Below, piece after piece: positions 56,466-64,000 of a stretch of DNA of 64,000 nucleotides. The stretch's first letter is position 1, and every line of letters starts with the position of its first letter. This DNA comes from Neospora caninum Liverpool (lineage: Eukaryota > Apicomplexa > Conoidasida > Eucoccidiorida > Sarcocystidae). The translations under genes were made by a program, and so were the position numbers. The notes below the pieces were generated by a model, which searched no databases, was not told the DNA's origin, and saw only the letters and a list, made by a program, of their open reading frames with translations. The stretch is taken from assembly GCF_000208865.1 (NCBI RefSeq), contig NC_018393.1, positions 3,304,714-3,368,713 on the forward strand, in the 5' to 3' direction.

Positions 56466-57014
56466 TTATTTTTTTTTAACGTAGGCGAGGTCATCGAGGG
56501 CCTTGGTGACAATCGACATTGCAGGGGTCGTATCGCTGGCTTTCATGAGAAGGTCGGCAATTGCTTCTACGCCACCTCTTATTTCCTGGACCTGGCCAGC
56601 AGGATCACCTTGCGCTCGCTCCATCCCAGCGAGACTGGAATGCATGGCGTCGGAACCTTGTTGGGTTAAAAGCGCTGTAGTCTTGAGAGCTGCGCCAACG
56701 CCCTGCGTCATTTTGTTCGTTTTGTCCCTACGTTGTTGTTTCTCGGCAATAGCCTTCTTCGAAACTTGCCAAGAAGCGAACCCCTCGATTTGTGATCCAA
56801 CTGGCGCTACGTCGCGCTCCTTTTTGAGTTTTTCATCATCTACCTCGGCCAATACGGCTGCTTTGCCATCCAGAGGCGGCGCTGAAGAACCAGGACTTCT
56901 CGCCCACCGGCACTCGCAGACAGCTTTCAAGTTCTTTGAGCCGCGTACATGGAGCACGTGTCGAAACAGGACAAACTGCGAAGTCTCCATTCGTTGAATA
57001 CCACACTCGTTATC
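56466..57014 (-). CDS. Terminal exon of an unrecognised gene
   Basis: On the minus strand an acceptor (GTTCATTTACACAG) precedes an open frame of 182 codons to a TAA at 56466. It begins DNECGIQRMETSQFVLFRHV. The rest is hydrophilic and helical-looking, with DDEKLKKERDVAPVG, ASWQVSKKAIAEKQQRRDK, MTQGVGAALKTTALL, GGVEAIADLLMKASD and a basic end AYVKKK. The composition is balanced rather than repetitive, unlike chance ORFs here. An in-frame ATG at 56990 could be a start, otherwise upstream exons lie in 57.0-58.0 kb, where I could not identify them. No signal peptide or known domain is visible in this exon. It is on the same strand as both flanking lineage-specific genes. Confidence 0.5.
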   Translation of the reverse strand, partial: DNECGIQRMETSQFVLFRHVLHVRGSKNLKAVCECRWARSPGSSAPPLDGKAAVLAEVDDEKLKKERDVAPVGSQIEGFASWQVSKKAIAEKQQRRDKTNKMTQGVGAALKTTALLTQQGSDAMHSSLAGMERAQGDPAGQVQEIRGGVEAIADLLMKASDTTPAMSIVTKALDDLAYVKKK

Positions 57015-58084
57015 CTGTGTAAATGAACAATGATTGGACACCGTGGACATCACATTGTCATAATCATACACACGTGCACGTGCCCACACCTTGTTATTGC
57101 GCAGAGATTCGTATTCATGCACAGAGGTATCAGCTTTTCATGGATGCGTAGACAAGAATAGGACACAGTCCACATTTTATGGCATCCGAGTAGCAAGCGT
57201 TGCTGCAGTAACTACAGAGTTACAGCAGTTTGCCAAAACAAGGCAGCTGTCACATTTACCGCAAAGCGGACATTTTTTTCATGACTTGTGGCGAGTTGCT
57301 GGTCCCCTTCAGTCACTTTTCAGAGAGACTCTGGTCCATGTCCACTGAAAGCTCGCATGTGGCTTCTCTGTGAATCGAGCGTCTGTCTAGTTCAAGACAC
57401 GTTTCTAGTATCTCCCGTGCAATCCCGTGACTGCAGAGCTTACCACGTTTCCTCGAAAACGTCATTTGGCATTAACGAAGATAGATGCGAGCCCCGTGTG
57501 CGCCCGTGGTTTGCACCGTCCTCTTACCTTGTAAGCTGTGGAGGCGCACACCGCGTTCTGCATGGGAACAAAATGCGCTTGGCAGGCACGATTCTCTGCT
57601 TGAGAGTCGTTCAGGTAGGGAGGCTTCTTTTTCCAATCTCCCCCAACAGCTTTCTGCGGCAGGCAGCACGTCATGCCACTGCTCACACACCGAACCCAGG
57701 GGTGTCCCACTGAACGAAAAAATAGACCAGCACGCCCACAATCACGGGCCGATTATTGGAAAACAATCTTCAGCGTTTATAGTTGAGGCTGTTTGACGTT
57801 TGAGAGTAACTGCCCTAGCCGCAGAGTTGTTTTTGCTCTGTGGAACAACTATCGGATCGGCCGATGCTCCCGTTTGTATACGGGTGTATATACAACGCTT
57901 TGACTACATGTCTGCGCATACGAATACATATTGGAAACACTCTCGTGAGAAATCGGTCCTCCGTTTCCAAAGAAACACCCCCACACCAAATTAGAGGACA
58001 CGACATTCTCTTTCAACCTATATATCCACGTGTTCTGTTGTTTACTACGCAGGAAGGACACCGGGCACCGTGTGCTGGTTTGTA
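57015..58084. other. Region between two minus-strand genes
   Basis: This may contain 5' exons and promoter of the 56466 gene and the 3' UTR of the large gene upstream. Short minus ORFs at 57462-57741 and 57815-58006 have no supported junctions. No repeats. Confidence 0.4.
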
Positions 58085-61000
58085 TTACGGGCAAGTTTGC
58101 TTACAGTGCGCCGGCGGTTGGTCTTTTTGTTGTCTCCTGGCCTCATTTCTCTGCTGGCTCCATTCGAGAGCTTCTTCGAAGGGAAAACTTTTTATCAGTG
58201 AGTTTCCCACTCCAATAAATGAAGAAGTGCTTGTGAAGAGCTGATCTGCTGACTGAACGATGGCCGGCACTGCAGTCGTGGCGCCTGGCAACTGTCGGGC
58301 CACGCCAGCGACTGATCCTGCGGCCGCCAATCCGCCCGACCCTGCACTTTCCCGGGTCTTGACACCGGCACCTGCCGAGCCCCCTGAAGAAGGCAGTGAA
58401 GGGCCGACTCCCGGGTGGAGAGGCCGTGAAGAAGGCCCGGCACGAATGGAGGGAGGCGGTCCTAGGGCTCCCGAAATTCCTCCTCGCGGTGATGCAGTTG
58501 CACCAGATGGACTGTCAAACGCTGCGGAAGTTGTCGATGAATATACAAGGCTACTTATTCCATTACCAAAGGACGACGGGCTGAGAGAAGCCACCTGGAA
58601 CTCTGTTGGTGTAGGGGACGAGATTCCCGGAGATGATGTAGAGACGCCGTATATGTCGCGACGTGGGGAATGCTGCACAGTGCTTTGCGGCTCAGGCAAG
58701 GAAGTGGTTATCGGTGGCAGAGCTGGCGACGAGGATGCTAGTGCAGCAGAGGTTGTAGGAGAGAAAGGAGTATGGGATGAGGTCAGCGGTGTGGGGATCT
58801 TGGCGCTAGAATGTGTTGATCCGGAAGAAATAGGAGAGCCCAGAGTGGAAGAGAAGACTGGACTGTGGAGAGACGCAGGAGTTTGGAGGGAAGATAAGGA
58901 ATGAATTGATCCCGGATACGGTGGAGGCGGAGGATCGTAAACTGAGACCGTGGTTGCACCCGTAGTAGCGCCGCTCCATCCAGGTGCTGAACTTGTCCGA
59001 CCTTTGTGGTCATCCAGGAAAGAACCGCCTGGAACCGACGGCGCCAGGCTTGGTAGCCTGGGGCTGGTCGATGCCACAAAATCATGCTCCTGAGCTGCCG
59101 CAGCGGTTAGTGGAGGGAACGGTCCTTCACCCCCTAAGAAAGGCCTCACGCCAATACCTGATGTCGGCGACACGTCTCCTGAGGCTGAGTAAATTGGCCG
59201 ATGTATTCCCAGACTCTGATGCCTGGAAGTGAAAGAGTTTCCATACGTTGAAGATTGCTGTGACTCTGTGGGATGCCATGCGGCCGAAGCGCTGCCACTT
59301 TGACCAAGGCTCTGGAGGCCAGTGCTTCCTGTCGTCGCACTATTCTGAGAGAAGACCGGGGCAGCCGACTCTGAGGTTCCTTGCCGTGTCGGAAAAGCGC
59401 GAGTTCCAACGGACCCAAATGCGACAGAGAGGGGAGTCGTCGGCGGCGCCAAGTCGTTAGCGAACGCCGATGTCTCGAGAGAGGCAGTTGCCGGCGTCGA
59501 ATCAACAGAATGAGGCACGCCTGGATCCGCTGCGTAAATGCCAGGTGGGGTATTGGAGGCGACCAAAGTGGAGAGGGGAGGGACAGCGCGCGCGAGAAAG
59601 GCCCCAGTCGAGGGTGATGGATTTTGACTACCAAGAGTAGGGGCGGTAGGCGTACCGGACGCCATACCAGCTGAAGATGCTCGCAAGGGCGGCACGGACG
59701 ATGGCGCCGCAATGCTCGAAACGGCCCGCTCTTCAACTTTCAGAGGAATGGACGGAGCGAGGTTGGGATGCACGCCCCCGCCAACGCTTATGGCCGTGGA
59801 GGGGTCTACGGGGAAAACGCCATGGGCGTCCGGTTGTGGAGGAGAAGGTCCACGAACCGACAGCAAACCGAGGCCTCCACCACCCCCGAGGCCTCCAAGC
59901 CATGGAATGCTGATTGGAATCGGAAGAGGAAGAGGGATAGGATATGTGCGTCGTGGTTGTGGTTCCTCCTCTTCTCCGCCAATATCATCATCTTCATCAT
60001 CATTGTCTTCATCGTCCTCGTCGTTTGAATTCCCCGGTCCTTCTTCGTCTGTGCTAGGAGGTTCCGCACCTCCTGTTTCTGTTGCCTGAAGCTCAGAAGC
60101 ATCATTGGGCCCTTGCGATTCCGCTGCCGCTTCCGCAGGCGCGGGAAGGAGATCTGCCCCAGGCGTAATGCCTTCTGCAGCTTCTTGTTCCATGAACTGG
60201 TCAAACATGGTAGGACTCTGTGTCAGGGTCGGATCGTATATTTTCTTGGTTGCACTACCTGTGGCAGTTGCCTTCGTTTTGTTGGCATCGCTTCCATTTC
60301 CACCAGAACTCGTCCTATCGCTGCTCCAGATACTCATTGGACGATGGATTTGCATGCCAGGATTTCTCAGCATATCGCCTAGGTTGTCCGGGAGTGTAAT
60401 GATATCAACTCCAGAAATACTAGATTCCAACGTAGCATACGTCTCTCGCGTGCCTGTGTTTGCCGGCGCACCCGAAGCCGGTGGCGCTGCCGGCGTGAGA
60501 GCTGACCCTGCTGCAGCTGGAAAAGAATTTCGAGGAGTTTCAGGTTTTCGACGCTCACTCAGAATAGCCACCGGAACAGCGCTGTCGGCTGGGTTGAGGC
60601 TAGCAGCAGACAGGCTGGTTCCTAACCCGTCGTGAGGGCCTGCCATTTGCCCCGTCTTCGAAATGTGGGCGTGTCCTGGTGATGTCTCCTCAGCGGCAGA
60701 TCTAGGGAGAGGGCCTTGAGAAGAATACAGCAAGTCAAAGTCAGCCGAAGAGCCAGCAGGTTCTGAAATCTTCAGAGCCTGCCACTCCGTTGACGACCTT
60801 CCTTCTCCGGCCGGTGGCCTTGTGACCATCTGGTCATTGTCAGAGTTAACTTCAGGTAGTGGACGACCAAACGACAAAACATATGTTGGGCTGGTTCCTG
60901 ACAAGATGGGAGGACGGTGAGCAGGTGGGCTGTTTGATACCGGTGTATCGACACGGACCTGGAGAAAAGGCACAGTGGAAGGCGTATAAAGGAAACTGGG

Positions 61001-64000
61001 CCAGCCGGACGCGCATGCTGCCGGCTGCTTGTGTTATTTGGCCTGGGTCTGTTACTGGCTGTTGCACGTCATTCGACACCGTCTGAGTGTTTTGCTGTTG
61101 CATGGAGGGTACTCGCCTAGGATGCCTCGAGTCAGCCGTATGCTAGGGTTCTTGGGAGAACTGTTTTGTGGTCTCAGGAGTGAAGGACCTAGGCGAGAAG
61201 CTGAGGGTGGACAGGAAATGACGCTCTAATTCTAACTCGGGACTGTCATGCAACGTTTGTGGTAGCGGCTGTGTAGACAGAAGCTTGTCCCAGCTGTATA
61301 GAAAGAATGCTCTTCCTGGCTGTTCTGTAGTTACCTGCGCGGCTGGAGCATGTGCTGCTTCGGTCTGTTTTGGTGATTCTCTTCCACGCGCCATAGTGAA
61401 ACGGCCTTGAAGCTCCGGGGCAGGAAATAAAGAAGACGCGAGGCTCTCCTCGTTCACGAAAGTTTTGTCCGCCGCTCGCACCTCACCTGCGGTCGGCTGC
61501 CTTTCGGAATCTCTTGTGCCATCTCGTGGAGATGGAACGACACCCAGTTCGTGCGCCGCATCCGATACGTCGTTTCCAAAGGACCCAGAAGATTCTTCCA
61601 CGTTTCGCTGCTTCACCTGCAATGCTTCCTCACTGGTAGTGCTTGAAACCGCGGGTCCCCGCTTATATCGAAGTTGTGTTCGTTGTGAAGTCTCCGCCAG
61701 GCTTGTTGGAGGACCGAGACGCGTGATAAGTTCCGAATTGTCGTTGGGAACAAACACCACCGGTGGTATGTTTGTAGTCCGCTGGTTGGCGTTAGCCTCA
61801 CTTCCCCATTCCGACGCAGCACCGGGAAGGTCGTTTGGTTCGAAAGGGTGTTGGAATTGGCTAGTGAAGAGTTTGGCTGTTTGCTGATCCATTGCGTGTT
61901 CGCGCGCCTTCGTTGCATCAGGGGATTCGTACACGTTCTCACGCGTCTTTTGGGCAGAGGGCTCATGCTTGTTTCGATCAGTTGTGTCGTCCTGGATGGC
62001 GTTAACGAATCGCGGTTGACCCTCTTTCAGGAGATCAGTTTCCTGCGGCGCAGCAGAACTAGAGCGAGACGGCAGAGATGCTGTCTGGGGCCAGTCTCCA
62101 GGAGGCGAGCTCGGGACGGGACCCTTAGTATCGACGCGATCGTTGCGTGTCGCAGTGAGTTTTGCCGTTTCATCGATACTATTTGTGTGGTTCTCTGCGA
62201 TCTCCTCGGCTTGAGGGAAGGGTAGACCTCCATCGGCGGAGGCTTGGCCGCCAGCATCGCCTGGGAAAAGGGTTTCTTCCACAGTTGACCTGGCGTGTTC
62301 AAAGGACGTGCTCAACGGTGAGGTGGGAGATCTGCCAGTCAGAAACACACCGGTTGCTGACTCGGTTTTGTCCATTGACTCCCTAGCTTCCTGTTCTTGC
62401 TTTTTATCCTCTCCGGTTTTGATTCCTGGCTCTCCGTCCGCTTGGAGGCTTCCTTCCCCAACTGCGGAACCGTTTTCTGCCCGATCTGTATCTTGTGTTT
62501 GTTGTTGAACGTCCTGTTTCGAATGACCACCTTCATCTATTTTCGCTGCGTTGCCACCTTCTCTCTTAGGGTCTCCAGCACTTCCTGCCTCCTCCGTCTC
62601 AGTTTCGGGTCGTACAACCTTCTGCCGTGTTTCTCCACGCCCATGCTCTTCCGCGGACTCTTTGATTTTAGTTGCGTCGCTCCTGTCATCTTGTTGTTCA
62701 GTGGCACTTTCCGCGTTCTCTTCTTCTTTTGTTTGCTCTCCCTTCTGGTCGTATGCATTTCGTTCTCGCTTCGTCCTGTTGGCCGAAACGCCGCTCTCTG
62801 TTTGTTCCTCCAACTTCTCCTCGGCTTCGCCCGCCGACGCTGCGCTCGTTTCCTCTTGAATTCTCCATTCGCCATGCAGAAGGGAAGTGTTTTCCCTATC
62901 TGCGCCATCGCCTCGAACCTTGTTCTCTGAAATGCCTGCGCGTGAGGGCCCCCCGGCGTTTCCCTCCACGAGTCGCACACCAGCGTCGTGTTCAAGTTTC
63001 GGTGTCGACGAATTTCGTCCGTGTCTACCTTCTTTTGTTTGCGGTTCGTCCTCCGTCTCTGCCTCCCTAGTTCGATGTCCTACCGATACAAAGTCGATTT
63101 CTCCCTTTGTGCCAGTTTTTGCGGGGCCCAGTGAATGTGTGCGCAGACTGTAGCTTGTCTCACCGCCCTCGGGGCTAGCCGAGTTCTCATCCTCAGTTCC
63201 AGTTGAATCTGCATTTGGCATTACGCGTTCCAATTTTGTCTGCGGAAATGAATCAGGATCTTGTGATTTTGGTTGCTCTCCTGTCCTAGCTGGCAGCGTA
63301 GAAGCTACATCACCTTCCTGAGCCGAGTCAATCACACTGTCGTACAAAAACTGAATTGCTGACGGGTACCTATGTTCCCGTTTTCCTCTTTCACGAGCTT
63401 GTCGTTCTGTGTCTTCCTGGAAGCCCCTCATATCGCCTCTGTTGTGGGGTCTTGTCGCCTCGTCCACAATAGATGCGGATGAGGGGGCGCTGGAAAACCC
63501 GAATTTTACTGAGAGAGGAAACGCACCATCCTGATGTCGCAACAGCGTGGTGTCTCCTGAACCGGACGACGGGTCGGCTGGGCGTCCTTCTGAAGGAGGC
63601 CCTCCAGCCGCTTCCGAAGACGGGGGCGCTCGCCCTCTGGCAGCGCCACCAGTTTGCTGCAACGCATGCTGAGGACCTTCCTGCCGTCCGTGCTGTGAGA
63701 GACGTGTATTCTCTCTTTCGTAGGGGTCCAGGTGCCCACTATGTTCCCCACCTTCCTTATCCTTCTCGTGATGTGGATGCTGAAGCCGTCCTTCTGTCTC
63801 CCCTGTGCCAAAGTCACCTTGTTCCCCAGGTTGCGTTGGTTGGCCCTCTTCACCACCTTTTTGTGACCCGATGTCTCTCGTGGACGCCACGTTTTTCGCA
63901 ACGTCGGTTGACGCCAGAGTCCTGCTCTCGTACGCACCCCCGTAGGCTCCCCTGGTGGTTGCCACCGTCTTTGGACCCTCCCTGCCTGAAGAAGATGCTG
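58085..64000 (-). CDS. Giant low-complexity protein, two exons, 5' end outside window
   Basis: Two long ORFs on the minus strand are best read as one gene. Exon A runs from beyond 64000 to 61335 and exon B from 60958 to 58085. Donor CGCAG/GTAACT and acceptor TGCCTTTTCTCCAG/GTCC are both phase 0 and flank a 376-base intron (61334-60959). Neither ORF has an ATG at its left end, and exon A is open to the window edge. At least 1845 aa are encoded. Exon A is hydrophilic, rich in Glu, Gln, Thr, Ser and Lys. Exon B is Ser/Pro/Thr/Gly-rich and mucin-like, with an acidic run (NDEDDEDNDDEDDD) directly before YPIPLPLPIPISIPWLGGL and poly-Gly. The C-terminus is more ordered (GVGNSLIKSFPFEEALEWSQ). A GTAAGC close to the stop (CACT/GTAAGC) could be a further donor. 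I recognise no family. Confidence 0.7.

Noticed and set aside
58260..58904. 214-codon plus-strand ORF
   Set aside because: Antisense shadow of the Ser/Pro-rich exon B of the large minus-strand gene.
1..64000. tRNA, rRNA, CRISPR array, transposon or plastid/mitochondrial insertion
   Set aside because: None was seen on either strand. The tandem repeats have no spacer-repeat structure, and no transposase or reverse transcriptase motifs occur in the ORFs.

Overview
The window comes from a nuclear genome of a coccidian apicomplexan of the Toxoplasma/Neospora/Hammondia type. The signs are intron-rich genes with GT-AG junctions, long UTRs and intergenic stretches, (AT)n microsatellites concentrated in introns and intergenic DNA, serine/alanine-rich extensions on conserved housekeeping proteins, and large lineage-specific low-complexity genes. 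I cannot fix the species from sequence alone. Exon borders were inferred by eye from ORF continuity, GT-AG signals and matching intron phases.

Layout. (1) 165-1585 (+): 3' part of an unrecognised gene with YG/R/W-rich motifs. (2) 4998-5435 (+): Tctex-type dynein light chain. (3) 8221-9549 (+): unrecognised 442-aa protein with a weak EF-hand-like C-terminus. (4) 11691-14011 (-): protein alpha-N-terminal methyltransferase (NTMT1/Tae1 family), 4 exons. It diverges from (5) 15379-19821 (+): the U3 snoRNP WD40 protein Rrp9/U3-55K, 6 exons, with a 0.7-kb purine tract in one intron. (6) 21923-25144 (-): COPII/nucleoporin WD40 protein Sec13, 4 exons, with a long Pro-rich tail. (7) 28444-30927 (-): folate-biopterin transporter (BT1 family), one exon. 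(8) 35714-43409 (+): eIF3a, 12 exons. (9) 45864-48665 (+): multi-membrane-span protein with a C-terminal J domain. (10) 50579-52345 (-): predicted secreted, Met/Gln/Pro-rich protein. (11) 56466-57014 (-): terminal exon of an unrecognised gene. (12) 58085 to the right edge (-): very large low-complexity gene whose two long ORFs are joined by a phase-0 intron; its 5' end lies outside the window.

There is no operon logic. Translation (eIF3a), ribosome biogenesis (Rrp9), secretion (Sec13), protein N-terminal modification (NTMT), transport (BT1) and motor (dynein LC) genes are interspersed, with one divergent promoter (14.0-15.4 kb) and several convergent pairs. The right 14 kb (50-64 kb) differs: all clear genes are on the minus strand and appear lineage-specific. 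I found no rRNA or tRNA gene, CRISPR array, transposon or obvious novel system. The best leads are the uncharacterised genes at both ends of the window, the Sec13 tail, and the DnaJ-like membrane protein.
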